Positions 20,018 through 28,141 of a DNA stretch of 64,000 nt are shown piece by piece (the first letter of the stretch is position 1; each line of letters opens with the position of its first letter). This DNA is from Aurantiacibacter luteus (GTDB lineage Bacteria; Pseudomonadota; Alphaproteobacteria; Sphingomonadales; Sphingomonadaceae): positions 372,001 through 436,000 of the forward strand of contig NZ_LBHB01000002.1 in assembly GCF_001010945.1 (NCBI RefSeq). Direction: 5' to 3'. The translations under genes were made by a program, and so were the position numbers. The notes below the pieces were generated by a model. The model was not told the origin of the DNA, did not search any database, and was given only the letters and a program-made list of their open reading frames with translations.

Positions 20018-20641
20018 TCAGCCCCTGCGCTGCAATGCCTGCGCGATGCGGGCCAGTTCGCCGTACTGTAGCGTGTTCTCGAACACGAGGCCGCAGGTGC
20101 CCTCCCGCCGCCAGCGAATCTTGGCAAAGATATCGGGCAGGCCGTCCGCGCGCAGCTTAACCCGCTGGTCGAGCGCGAGGCGGCTGGAGCAGGCGACCTT
20201 GGCGCCCTGCTGCGAAATGTCCTGGATGGTGGCGTACTCGCTGCGGCCCATGCACTCGATCTCGGCCTGCGCCGTAAGGTTGAGCCGCACCGGGCGCTTG
20301 GAAAAGCGACTCGGGCTCTCGATGATGCGGGCGATGTCGGCCTGCGAGGTGAAGCGGAACCCCGCGCGGTCCTCTTCCTGCCAGCGCAGGTCCACGCCGT
20401 AGCGATCGCCGTTCTGCAGTTCGATCACCATGTTCGCCACTTCGGGCAGGGGATGGAAGATGCGCATGGAAATGCCGTTCTCGGAAGCATCGCGGATGAC
20501 GCACAGGAACTCGCCCTCGCGCGTGACCAGCTTGGCTGCGCGGATCAGCAGCGTATACCGCTGCGCCGCGCGCTGTTCGCTGGTGGCGGCGCGCACCGGC
20601 GGCATGGGCTCGTCGTCATCCCAGCGCAGAAGTTCGCCCAT
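20018..20641 (-). CDS. Tandem PilZ domain protein
   Basis: A 207-residue cytoplasmic protein with two PilZ-like units, likely c-di-GMP responsive. The first has RAAQRYTLLIRAAKL followed by IRDASENGISMRI (the R-x3-R and D-x-S-x2-G elements, about 23-65). The second has RLNLTAQAEIECMG and IQDISQQGAKVAC (about 100-135). The protein ends abruptly with QALQRRG. A further coding-like segment of about 36 codons continues in the -1 frame beyond the stop, so the annotated C-terminus may be artificial. The ATG at 20641 follows GGGGAATGTGAC. No linked cyclase or phosphodiesterase gene is visible. Confidence 0.85.
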   Translation of the reverse strand: MGELLRWDDDEPMPPVRAATSEQRAAQRYTLLIRAAKLVTREGEFLCVIRDASENGISMRIFHPLPEVANMVIELQNGDRYGVDLRWQEEDRAGFRFTSQADIARIIESPSRFSKRPVRLNLTAQAEIECMGRSEYATIQDISQQGAKVACSSRLALDQRVKLRADGLPDIFAKIRWRREGTCGLVFENTLQYGELARIAQALQRRG

Positions 20642-20804
20642 GTCACATTCCCCAATGCTTGCGGGGACTTGGCCGACGCTTCGATCCCCGCTTTCGATGG
20701 GCAGGCTCTAGCGATGGTGCGCCTATCAACTCGCATCCCGGCCCATCGGCAATTTCCGCAACCGGAGGTAAAAATGCAGTTAATCTCTGCCCGCCCGGGC
20801 GGCC

Positions 20805-20889
20805 TGGTACGGGCGGCGGGACTCGAACCCGCACGAGCAAAGCTCAGGGGATTTTAAGTCCCCGGCGTCTACCATTCCGCCACGCCCGC
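20805..20889 (-). tRNA. tRNA-Leu (anticodon UAA)
   Basis: A complete cloverleaf on the minus strand. The acceptor arm is GCGGGCG paired with CGCCCGT, the discriminator is A and CCA is encoded (20805-20807). The anticodon stem GGGGA/TCCCC holds the loop CTTAAAA, giving UAA. A long variable arm (GAGC-TTT-GCTC) marks class II tRNA-Leu, and the T-arm GCGGGTTCGAGTCCCGC is standard. It reads UUA/UUG, rare codons in this GC-rich genome. Confidence 0.96.
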
Positions 20890-21074
20890 CCTGCACGCCT
20901 GCGCATGGCTCGCCGGTGCCTAGCGCCCGCGATGCCCACTTGCCAATGGGGTGCGTTGTCGGCGGCTGCCAGGATTAATCAAATGCGCGCAGTGCTCGCC
21001 ATACGAAGTGGCGACCGCAAGCAAACGTGGTTACCGTGATTGCCGCAGTGGGCGTGCCAGCGCATGGTGCGGCG

Positions 21075-21458
21075 ATGCTGTTTCTCTCCGTGCTCCTAGC
21101 CGCGCCGCTCGCGAACCAGGCTGTCGACAGCCAGCGCTATTCAGGCGACTGCATCTACCCGCCGGAACTCGCCAAACGCGCGCCCGAGACCTTGCTGCTG
21201 ACGTGCCAGCGTGCCGAGATAACGGCCACCTCCATCGCTTTCGGCCTCGCCGGATGGGACGTGGAGACGCGGTTTCACGGGCGGTTCGACGGCAACCGGC
21301 TCGATCTGGACAGCGTGACGCTGACGAATGGGCGGACGGTGGCAGTGCGCGGGTTGTGTCAGGTTTCCTACGCCAATTCGCGGGTGTCGACGATCGCCTG
21401 CACCGCGGTTAGCGATGCGGAAGGGTCGTTGGCGGTAAACTTCGTACGCCTTGGCTAG
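21075..21458 (+). CDS. Secreted protein of unknown function
   Basis: A 127-residue protein starting MLFLSVLLAAPLANQAVDSQ, a short signal peptide, with a soluble remainder containing four cysteines (GDCIYPP, LTCQRAE, RGLCQVS, IACTAVS) that could form two disulfides in the periplasm. The start at 21075 begins the hydrophobic signal. A longer frame from 21027 would put 16 residues before it. I do not recognise the family. It is a single gene between tRNA-Leu and the convergent ihfB. Confidence 0.6.
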   Translation: MLFLSVLLAAPLANQAVDSQRYSGDCIYPPELAKRAPETLLLTCQRAEITATSIAFGLAGWDVETRFHGRFDGNRLDLDSVTLTNGRTVAVRGLCQVSYANSRVSTIACTAVSDAEGSLAVNFVRLG

Positions 21459-21529
21459 CCGGAAAGCAGGGCTCCCGAGCCACCGCTTACGGAGGAAGAA
21501 TGAGCCCGCAGCCATGCGTGGCAACTCTG

Positions 21530-21628
21530 TTACAGATCAGCCATGACGCGGTCTAATTCAATGCCGAACGCTTCACGAAGCCGGTCCGCGGCCGACGCCC
21601 CTGTCGGTCCTTCATCCGGCAACCGGCA
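21530..21628 (-). other. In-frame coding-like extension after the ihfB stop
   Basis: The ihfB reading frame continues past its TGA for 32 more sense codons: CRLPDEGPTGASAADRLREA, then FGIELDRVMADL and TAA. Amino-acid composition and codon use look protein-like. It could be a UGA-readthrough tail, a separate tiny ORF from the TTG at codon 3, or chance. No ribosome site is apparent. Confidence 0.3.
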
Positions 21629-21910
21629 TCATTCCGGGTTTAGCCGCTCGCGCATTTCCTTGCCCGGCTTGAAATAGGGCACGCGCTTGGCCGGCACGTC
21701 CACCGCTTCACCCGTGCGCGGGTTGCGCCCGGTGCGGGCCTCGCGCTCGCGCGTGGAAAAAGTGCCGAAACCGCGCAGCTCGACGCGCCCCCCCTCGGCC
21801 AGCCGGGCGGTGATCTCGTCGAAGAAGATGTCGACGACCTGCTCGACCTCGTCGGGGCGCAGATCGGGGTTGTCGGCCTGGAGCGCCTGAAGGAGTTCGG
21901 ACCTGATCAT
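21629..21910 (-). CDS. ihfB: Integration host factor subunit beta
   Basis: A 93-residue DNA-bending protein of the HU/IHF family, which pairs with IHF-alpha (not in this window). The N-terminus [19 protein letters not shown] and the [27 protein letters not shown] arm region are characteristic. The proline at the arm tip lies in the RNPRTGE segment. The beta assignment rests on the MIRSELL start and the VELRGFG version of the beta-sheet. Upstream at 22030-22050 is an unusually AT-rich patch (TATTAATATAATTGC) that may hold its promoter. Confidence 0.93.
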   Translation of the reverse strand: MIRSELLQALQADNPDLRPDEVEQVVDIFFDEITARLAEGGRVELRGFGTFSTREREARTGRNPRTGEAVDVPAKRVPYFKPGKEMRERLNPE

Positions 21911-22003
21911 ACCGGTTCCCCGAGTAACTGTGGGTGCGACCCCTCGATCCGCAAGGAGCCCCGGCGAACCGGGACGATGACAGGATTGTAACCTGCCAGA
22001 TTA

Positions 22004-22020
22004 CGTTGCGGAGCGCAACG
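22004..22020. terminator. Hairpin between GntR gene and ihfB
   Basis: A perfect 7-bp inverted repeat (CGTTGCG, loop GAG, CGCAACG) sits 46 bases beyond the GntR-type gene stop and 94 bases before ihfB. It may terminate the regulator transcript, but no proper U-run follows on the minus strand. Confidence 0.35.
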
Positions 22021-22065
22021 CATATGCACCTTTATTAATATAATTGCATTGCAGGCCGGAGCTAG

Positions 22066-22404
22066 TCAGGTCCGTTCGAGCAATTCCCTCGCATCCAGAC
22101 CCAGCCTCTCGATGCGACGGCGGATCGCCGGCCACTCCTCGCCGAGAAAGGTTTCGCGCTCGGCCGCGCGCAATTGCGCTGCCGCGCCTTCGCGCACGAA
22201 CATCCCGACGCCGCGCTGCACGCGGATCAGGCCATCTGCCTGGAACTGCTGGTAGGCCTTGGCCACGGTCAGCGGGTTGGCCCCCTGCTCGGCGGCATAG
22301 GCGCGCACGCTGGGCAGCATGGCCCCTTCGGCATAGCGCCCGTCGATGATCGCAGCGGCGATGCGGTCGCGCAGCTTGAGGTAGACGGGTTTGCTCTCTG
22401 CCAT
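22066..22404 (-). CDS. GntR family transcriptional regulator (short type)
   Basis: A 112-residue DNA-binding protein. The winged-helix domain (PVYLKLRDRIAAAIIDGRY onward, helix-turn-helix around LPSVRAYAAEQGANPLTVAKAY) fills residues 5-75. Only a short helical tail follows, as in the YtrA-like subgroup that lacks a ligand domain. It is divergent from the POT transporter gene with 192 bases between the two starts, so it may control itself or that transporter. No clear operator dyad could be picked by eye. Confidence 0.88.
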   Translation of the reverse strand: MAESKPVYLKLRDRIAAAIIDGRYAEGAMLPSVRAYAAEQGANPLTVAKAYQQFQADGLIRVQRGVGMFVREGAAAQLRAAERETFLGEEWPAIRRRIERLGLDARELLERT

Positions 22405-22596
22405 GACAGGTGCATCAGTGCCATAATACAGCGGGGCGGGTCAAGTGCCTCGGGGGAGGTGCGAATGGCGAGCCTTCAACTTCCGTTCACCCGGTTGCGA
22501 CTGAAACAATGGCTTCACATAAGCGAAACGGTCGCTAGGGTGGCGCGATTCCGGTCGCCACGGCGATCCAAGAAACACGAGGGACAGGTCACACCG

Positions 22597-24180
22597 ATGG
22601 CTTCAGCACCGCTTCCGCACGGCGACAGCGCCGGCACTTTCCTGGGCCACCCCAAGGGGTTGTTCATGCTCTTCTTCGCCGAGATGTGGGAGCGCTTCTC
22701 CTACTACGGCATGCGGGCGCTGCTGATTTTCTACCTGACCAAGCATTGGCTCTATTCCGATGCCGAGGCGGGAGTGATCTATGGCGCCTACACCGCGCTG
22801 GTCTACATCACCCCGGTGGTCGGCGGCTATCTCGCCGACAGGTATCTCGGCCAGAGGAAGGCGGTGCAGTTCGGTGCCGTGCTGCTCACGCTGGGCCACT
22901 TCTTCATGGCCTTCGAAGGCTCGCCAGGGGCAGGCCACACGGACAATCCGGTCATCAACGTGTTCTGGTTGGCGCTGGCGCTCATCATCGTGGGCTCGGG
23001 CTTCCTCAAGGCGAACATCTCGGTGATCGTCGGCCAGCTCTATCCGCGTACCGACGTGCGCCGCGACGGTGCCTACACCATCTTCTACATGGGGATTAAC
23101 CTCGGCGCCGCGCTCGGCTCGCTGCTGTGCGGCTACATCGGCGAGACTTACGGCTGGGCCTACGGCTTCGGCCTCGCCGGCATCGGCATGCTCGCCGGCC
23201 TGGTCGTCTTCGTTCTTGGCCGCGGCCTGCTGCTCGGCCGGGGCGAGCCGCCCGCCCTGCTCTCCAAGGGCCGCGAGTTCGCCATGTACGCCGTCGGCAT
23301 CGGCCTCGTCGCGCTGTGCTGGGTGCTGGTGCAGTACCAGTCGGCGGTCGGCCTCCTGCTGATGGGCTTCGGCGGCCTGCTGGTCGCCTATGTCATCATC
23401 GTCGCTGTCACCAAGCTGGCCCCGGACGAGCGCGACCGCATTTTCGCCGCGCTGTTCCTGATCATCACCTCGATCATCTTCTGGGCGTTGTTCGAACAAG
23501 CCGGCTCCAGCCTCAACCTGTTCACCGATCGCCACGTCGATCGCGGCGGGGTTCCGGCATCGGTGTTCCAGTCGGTGAACGCCATCTACATCATCCTGCT
23601 TGCACCGCTGTTCGCCACGGCGTGGACGTGGATGGGGCGCAAGGGGATCGAGCCTTCGACCCCGTTCAAGTTCGGCCTCGGCATCGTGCAGGTGGGCCTT
23701 GGCTTCCTCGTCCTCGTCTGGGGCGCGGCCTCGGTGGGCGTGGACGTGCCGACCCCGGTGATCTTCATCTTCCTTATCTACCTGCTGCACACCACCGGTG
23801 AGCTGTGCCTCAGCCCCGTGGGCCTTTCGGCGATGAACCGCCTGGCTCCGGCGCACATGGCCTCGCTCATCATGGGCGTGTGGTTCTTCGCTTCCGCCAC
23901 CGGCAACTTCGCCGCCGGCCTCATCGCCGCGGCGACGGGCGCCGAAGGCGTGGGCGAGGAAGCGGGCAAGCAGGTCGTGCTCGACGTCTACTCGACGGTC
24001 GGCTGGGTTGCGGTGGGCGTGGGCGTTTTTGTCCTCGTCATCAGCCCGCTGATCAAGAAGCTGATGCACCTCGACACGCTGCGCGACGACAACGTCGGCG
24101 ACGACCTGCTCGGCCAGGCCGAGGGTCCGGGCGAGCCGCAGGGCGCGGGTATCCACCCCGCGACCGAGCCGCGCGCCTGA
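22597..24180 (+). CDS. POT family proton-dependent peptide transporter
   Basis: A 527-residue, roughly 14-helix major facilitator protein importing di/tripeptides with protons. Diagnostic motifs are the E-x2-E-R-F-like MWERFSYYGMRALLIFYLT (about 32-50) and the PTR2 pattern GGYLADRYLGQRKAVQFG. Also present are the FYMGINLGAALGSLLCGYIG helix and the FALFEQ-like FWALFEQAGSSLNLF. The ATG at 22597 with upstream GAGGGA begins a canonical N-terminus. Extra upstream codons in the frame are not used. It precedes the amidohydrolase pair by 79 bases, which contain a long GGGGCCG/CGGCCCC inverted repeat (24208-24240). Confidence 0.95.
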   Translation: MASAPLPHGDSAGTFLGHPKGLFMLFFAEMWERFSYYGMRALLIFYLTKHWLYSDAEAGVIYGAYTALVYITPVVGGYLADRYLGQRKAVQFGAVLLTLGHFFMAFEGSPGAGHTDNPVINVFWLALALIIVGSGFLKANISVIVGQLYPRTDVRRDGAYTIFYMGINLGAALGSLLCGYIGETYGWAYGFGLAGIGMLAGLVVFVLGRGLLLGRGEPPALLSKGREFAMYAVGIGLVALCWVLVQYQSAVGLLLMGFGGLLVAYVIIVAVTKLAPDERDRIFAALFLIITSIIFWALFEQAGSSLNLFTDRHVDRGGVPASVFQSVNAIYIILLAPLFATAWTWMGRKGIEPSTPFKFGLGIVQVGLGFLVLVWGAASVGVDVPTPVIFIFLIYLLHTTGELCLSPVGLSAMNRLAPAHMASLIMGVWFFASATGNFAAGLIAAATGAEGVGEEAGKQVVLDVYSTVGWVAVGVGVFVLVISPLIKKLMHLDTLRDDNVGDDLLGQAEGPGEPQGAGIHPATEPRA

Positions 24181-24259
24181 CCGGGGCCGCCACAGGAAAC
24201 TGACATCGGGGCCGTCGTCGCAAGGGAGCGGCGCGGCCCCATCGACCGAGGGGATTACG

Positions 24260-25645
24260 ATGCATTCGACTGCACGCGCCGTCATCGCGCTTGCCGGGGC
24301 CGCGACGCTCGCGGCCTGCACCGCTGCGGACACAAGCTCGCCGCGCAGCGCCTCATCCGCCGAGGCGCACGAATATCCCGATACCCCCTATCCCTCGACC
24401 TACGAACGCTATCCCGGCGTGCCGACCGCCATCGTCGGCGCGACCGTGTATGACGGGCTCGGCGGGCAGATCGACAACGGCACGGTGCTGTTCGCCGACG
24501 GCGAGGTGGTGGCGGTGGGTGATGCCAGCCTGGCCATCCCGGTCGGCTACACCCGCATCGACGGCACCGGCAAGTTCGTGACGCCGGGCATCATCGACAT
24601 CCACTCGCACCTCGGCGACTATCCGACCCCCAGTGTGGACGCGCATTCGGACGGCAACGAGGCGACCGATCCCACCACGCCCGAAGTCTGGGCCGAGCAC
24701 TCGATCTGGCCGCAGGACCCGGGCTTCAGCCGCGCGCTCGCCAACGGCGGTGTCACCGCGCTGCAGATCCTGCCCGGCAGCGCAAACCTCATGGGCGGGC
24801 GCTCGGTCACGCTCAAGAACGTGCCCAGCCGCACCGTGCAGGGCATGAAGTTCCCTGGCGCGCCCTACAGCCTCAAGATGGCCTGCGGCGAAAACCCCAA
24901 GCGCGTCTACGGCGGCCGCGGCCGGATGCCGTCGACCCGCATGGGCAACTTCGCCGTCAACCGCGAGACCTGGATCCAGGCGCGCGAGTACATGGCCGAG
25001 GAAGATCCCGACCGCGACCTCGCGATGGAAACGCTCGCCGGCGTGCTGCGCGGCGAGATCCTCATCCAGAACCACTGCTACCGCGCCGACGAGATGGCGC
25101 AGGTGCTCGATATGGCGGACGAGTTCGGCTATCGCGTCAGCGCCTTCCACCACGCCGTGGAAAGCTACAAGATCGGCGACATGCTGCGCGAGCACGACGT
25201 GTGCTCGGCCGTCTGGGCCGACTGGTATGGCTTCAAGATGGAAGCCTACGACGCCATCCCCGAAAACGCCGCGCTGCTCTACCAGGCGGGCGCCTGCGTG
25301 GTGATCCACTCGGACGACGAGAACGGCATCCAGCGCCTCAACCAGGAAGCTGCCAAGGCGCAGGCCGACGGCGCGCGCATGGGCATCCAGATTGCCGACG
25401 CGCAGATAATCCGCTGGATCACCTTCAACGCCGCCAAGGCCATGGGGATCGACCGCTGGACCGGCAGCCTGGAGCCCGGCAAGATGGCCGACGTGGTGCT
25501 GTGGAACGGCGATCCGCTCAGCGTCTACTCACGGCCCGAGATGGTGTGGATCGACGGCGCGACCATGTACGACATGAACAATCCGCAGCTGCGTCCGGTG
25601 AGCGATTTCGAGCTCGGCCAGCCTGGCGAGGGAGACACGAAATGA
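24260..25645 (+). CDS. Amidohydrolase lipoprotein (catalytically complete)
   Basis: A 461-residue imidazolonepropionase-like metal-dependent hydrolase with a lipoprotein signal (LAGAATLAACTAA), so it is likely periplasmic or outer-membrane anchored. The TIM-barrel ligands look intact: IDIHSHLGD (H-x-H), QNHCYRAD, SAFHHAVES and VIHSDDENG (final Asp). The PGKMADVVLWNGDPL segment is the usual C-terminal sandwich domain. The substrate is unknown. Family members act on peptides and cyclic amides. Its stop overlaps the start of a paralogue (ATGA at 25642-25645). Confidence 0.9.
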   Translation: MHSTARAVIALAGAATLAACTAADTSSPRSASSAEAHEYPDTPYPSTYERYPGVPTAIVGATVYDGLGGQIDNGTVLFADGEVVAVGDASLAIPVGYTRIDGTGKFVTPGIIDIHSHLGDYPTPSVDAHSDGNEATDPTTPEVWAEHSIWPQDPGFSRALANGGVTALQILPGSANLMGGRSVTLKNVPSRTVQGMKFPGAPYSLKMACGENPKRVYGGRGRMPSTRMGNFAVNRETWIQAREYMAEEDPDRDLAMETLAGVLRGEILIQNHCYRADEMAQVLDMADEFGYRVSAFHHAVESYKIGDMLREHDVCSAVWADWYGFKMEAYDAIPENAALLYQAGACVVIHSDDENGIQRLNQEAAKAQADGARMGIQIADAQIIRWITFNAAKAMGIDRWTGSLEPGKMADVVLWNGDPLSVYSRPEMVWIDGATMYDMNNPQLRPVSDFELGQPGEGDTK

Positions 25646-27012
25646 GCGCGCGTTTCCTCATCGGCGCCGCCCTGCTGGCGCTCGCCGCTCCCGCCACGGC
25701 GCAGGACATGGCGATCACCGGGGCGACGCTTGCCACCGGCGACGGCTCCGACCCGGTCGAGAATGCCACCCTCGTGGTGCGCGGCGGGCGCGTGGTCGCT
25801 GCGGGGGCGGGCGTGGCCGTTCCCGCCGGAATGCAGGCCATCGACGGGCGCGGCATGTGGGTGACGCCGGGCATCTTCGCCTCGATCACCAACCTAGGCC
25901 TCGTCGATGTCGATGCGGTCAGCGACAGCAACGACGTCGACGCCGACGATTCGCCATTCTCCGCCGCGCTCGACGTCGCCCCGGCGATCAACCCGGCAGC
26001 GCAGGACATGGCCATCAGCCGCGCCGGCGGCGTGACGCGCGCGACGGTCACGCCGGGCGCGGGTTCGAGCATTTTCGCCGGCCAGGGCGCGGTGATCGAT
26101 CTCGGCGCGGACTTCGACGCGGTGACCCGCCGCCGCGCCTTCCAGTACGTCGAGATGGGCGAGCGCGGCGCGCGCCTCGCGGGCGGCAGCCGCACCTCGG
26201 CCCACGCGCTGCTCAGGAACGCCCTGCGCGAGGCCGGCACCTACGGCGAGGACGCGCAGCTCACCGGCTCCACGCGCAATGCCGACGTGAACACGGGCGA
26301 CGACGTGCCGCTCGACCCGCGCCTGACCGGCCGGGCAGAGCGCGACGGCGACGTGCTGCTGACCCGCTTCGATGCCGCCGCGCTGGTGCCGGTGGTGACC
26401 GGGCGGCAGAAGCTCTACGTCCACGTCGAGCGGGCGGTTGACATCCTCTCCGTGCTAGCGCTCCGCGAGGAATTCCCGCGGCTCGACATGGTGCTGATCG
26501 GCGCGACCGAGGGTTGGATGGTGGCCGACCGCATCGCCGCTAGCGGCGTACCGGTCATCGCCGCGGCGCTGAACGACCTGCCCGTCAGCTTCGAGCAGCT
26601 CGCCGCCACGCAGAGCAACGTCGGCCGCATGGTCGATGCCGGGGTGACGGTGGCCATCGCGGGCTACGGCAGCAGCGGCGACCACCCGCGCGGCCTGCCG
26701 CAGCAGGCGGGCAACATGGTCGCGCTCAGCCGCATCCCTGGTGCGACGGGCCTGACCTGGGGCGAGGCCTTTGCCGCCATCACCTCGGTCCCGGCGCGCA
26801 TTGCGGGCCTCGGCGCGGGTGCCGGCACGCTGGCGGCAGGCGCGCGCGGCGACGTGGTGGTGTGGGACGGCGACCCGCTCGAGCTCTCGAGCGCTCCGGT
26901 GCGCGTCTTCATCGACGGGATCGAGCAGCCGCTCGACAATCACCAGACGCGCCTGCGCGACCGCTACCGCACGCTGGACGAAAGCCAGCTGCCCCCGGCC
27001 TACCGGCACTAG
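25642..27012 (+). CDS. Amidohydrolase-like protein, metal site lost
   Basis: A 456-residue paralogue of the preceding enzyme with a cleavable signal peptide (MSARFLIGAALLALAAPATA). The fold is recognisable at both ends (AITGATLATGDG, GMWVTPGIF, GARGDVVVWDGDPLELS). The H-x-H position, however, reads PGIFASITNLG, and the site equivalent to HSDD reads AGYGSSGD. Only YVHVERA keeps a barrel histidine. It is therefore probably non-catalytic and may pair with the upstream active protein. Translation is coupled to the upstream gene by a four-base overlap. Confidence 0.85.
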   Translation: MSARFLIGAALLALAAPATAQDMAITGATLATGDGSDPVENATLVVRGGRVVAAGAGVAVPAGMQAIDGRGMWVTPGIFASITNLGLVDVDAVSDSNDVDADDSPFSAALDVAPAINPAAQDMAISRAGGVTRATVTPGAGSSIFAGQGAVIDLGADFDAVTRRRAFQYVEMGERGARLAGGSRTSAHALLRNALREAGTYGEDAQLTGSTRNADVNTGDDVPLDPRLTGRAERDGDVLLTRFDAAALVPVVTGRQKLYVHVERAVDILSVLALREEFPRLDMVLIGATEGWMVADRIAASGVPVIAAALNDLPVSFEQLAATQSNVGRMVDAGVTVAIAGYGSSGDHPRGLPQQAGNMVALSRIPGATGLTWGEAFAAITSVPARIAGLGAGAGTLAAGARGDVVVWDGDPLELSSAPVRVFIDGIEQPLDNHQTRLRDRYRTLDESQLPPAYRH

Positions 27013-27017
27013 AGGCG

Positions 27018-27698
27018 ATGGTCCCGGCGCTCACCTCGCTGATCGCCGCGTCGCTCGCCTTTGTCGGCACGCATTTCGCGCTCTCGCACCCCCTGCGCGC
27101 GCCGCTCGTGCGCGTGCTGGGGGCGACGGGCTTCATGCTGGTCTACTCGCTGGTCGCCTTCGCCTGCCTCGGCTGGATGGCCTGGGCGTTCCGCGCCGTA
27201 CCGCCTCAGTTCCTCGGCGGAAGCGGGGTCGCCGGATGGATCGTCGCCAGCCTGCTCACGCTGCTGGCGAGCGTGCTGCTGATCGGCAGCTTCGCCCGCA
27301 ACCCTGCGCTGCCCGCACCGGGCGCGGAGCGGCTGGCCGCCACGCGCGAGCCGACCGGCGCCTTTGCCGTCACTCGCCACCCGATGATGTGGAGCTTCGC
27401 CTTCTGGGCGCTGGCGCACATCGCGCTGTGGTGGTCCTGGCGCACCAACGTGGTCGCGATTGCCGTCATCACGCTCGCACTGCTCGGCGCACACCTGCAG
27501 GACCGCAAGAAGGCCGCGCTGATGGGCGAGGCGTGGGTCACGTGGGAGGCGCGCACCAGTTACTGGCCCCGCGTCACCGCCCTGCCGCGCGCGGGGCTGC
27601 TGCCGTGGCTGCTCGGCACGGCGCTGTGGCTGGCGGCGACATACGGTCACGTCCACGCGGCGGGGGTGCCAGCGGGGCTGTGGCGGTGGGTGGGCTGA
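27018..27698 (+). CDS. NnrU family membrane protein
   Basis: A 226-residue protein with about six hydrophobic helices. The family's sequence VTRHPMMWSFAFWALAHI and the cytoplasmic loop LLGAHLQDRKKAALMGEAW are visible. NnrU-type proteins are heme/isoprenoid-related membrane proteins linked to denitrification in some alphaproteobacteria, and the domain also occurs in carotenoid isomerases. No nitrogen-oxide genes lie nearby. The start at 27018, five bases after the amidohydrolase stop, has AGAGGCG upstream. It is convergent with the next gene. Confidence 0.8.
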   Translation: MVPALTSLIAASLAFVGTHFALSHPLRAPLVRVLGATGFMLVYSLVAFACLGWMAWAFRAVPPQFLGGSGVAGWIVASLLTLLASVLLIGSFARNPALPAPGAERLAATREPTGAFAVTRHPMMWSFAFWALAHIALWWSWRTNVVAIAVITLALLGAHLQDRKKAALMGEAWVTWEARTSYWPRVTALPRAGLLPWLLGTALWLAATYGHVHAAGVPAGLWRWVG

Positions 27699-27704
27699 TC
27701 GCTG

Positions 27705-28115
27705 TCAGCGCGGCGGCGCAACGTCGGAGCGCGGTGCCACCTGTCGACACTTGGCATCGCGCTCTGCGTGCAGATCACCGAAATTGAGACTCATCGTGTA
27801 GTCGCCCGATGCCCGGTCGATGAAGATGCCGCCGTCCACTGTGCGATGAAGCACGAACAGCCGGTCGGTCACCTCGGCGATTGGGTTCCACTGCTGGCAG
27901 TCATCGGCGCAATATTGCCGCTGGGCAAGATCGATTTCATAAAGAGCGCTCCAGTCCCGGACGGAGGCTGGGGAGTGCGCAGGTCCACTGCGCTCGCTGC
28001 CTGTGCAGGAGAGCGCGATGCGATGGTCACCCGAGCCAGATTCAGCCGACACGGCGGTGCATCCCATTATGAGAACGGCAGCCAAGACGGTTGATTGCCG
28101 TCGAAAGCCCGGCAT
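27705..28115 (-). CDS. Exported protein of unknown function
   Basis: A 136-residue protein starting MPGFRRQSTVLAAVLIMGCT, a lipoprotein-like signal with MGC. The mature part has paired cysteines (YCADDCQQW) and ends RQVAPRSDVAPPR. I do not recognise it. The GTG or longer starts before 28115 would overlap dxs, so the start of the signal peptide is preferred. It lies 26 bases after dxs on the same strand. Confidence 0.6.
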   Translation of the reverse strand: MPGFRRQSTVLAAVLIMGCTAVSAESGSGDHRIALSCTGSERSGPAHSPASVRDWSALYEIDLAQRQYCADDCQQWNPIAEVTDRLFVLHRTVDGGIFIDRASGDYTMSLNFGDLHAERDAKCRQVAPRSDVAPPR

Positions 28116-28141
28116 CGATCGCGTCCGAGCCCGCCGGACCG

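Noticed and set aside
22450-22596. Extension of the POT transporter upstream to 22174
   Set aside because: The extra codons run antisense through the GntR gene and lack family similarity. The ATG at 22597 has a ribosome site and the canonical N-terminus.
22603-24333. 576-codon minus-strand frame opposite the POT transporter
   Set aside because: Asp/His/Glu-rich mirror of transmembrane codons, with no independent evidence.
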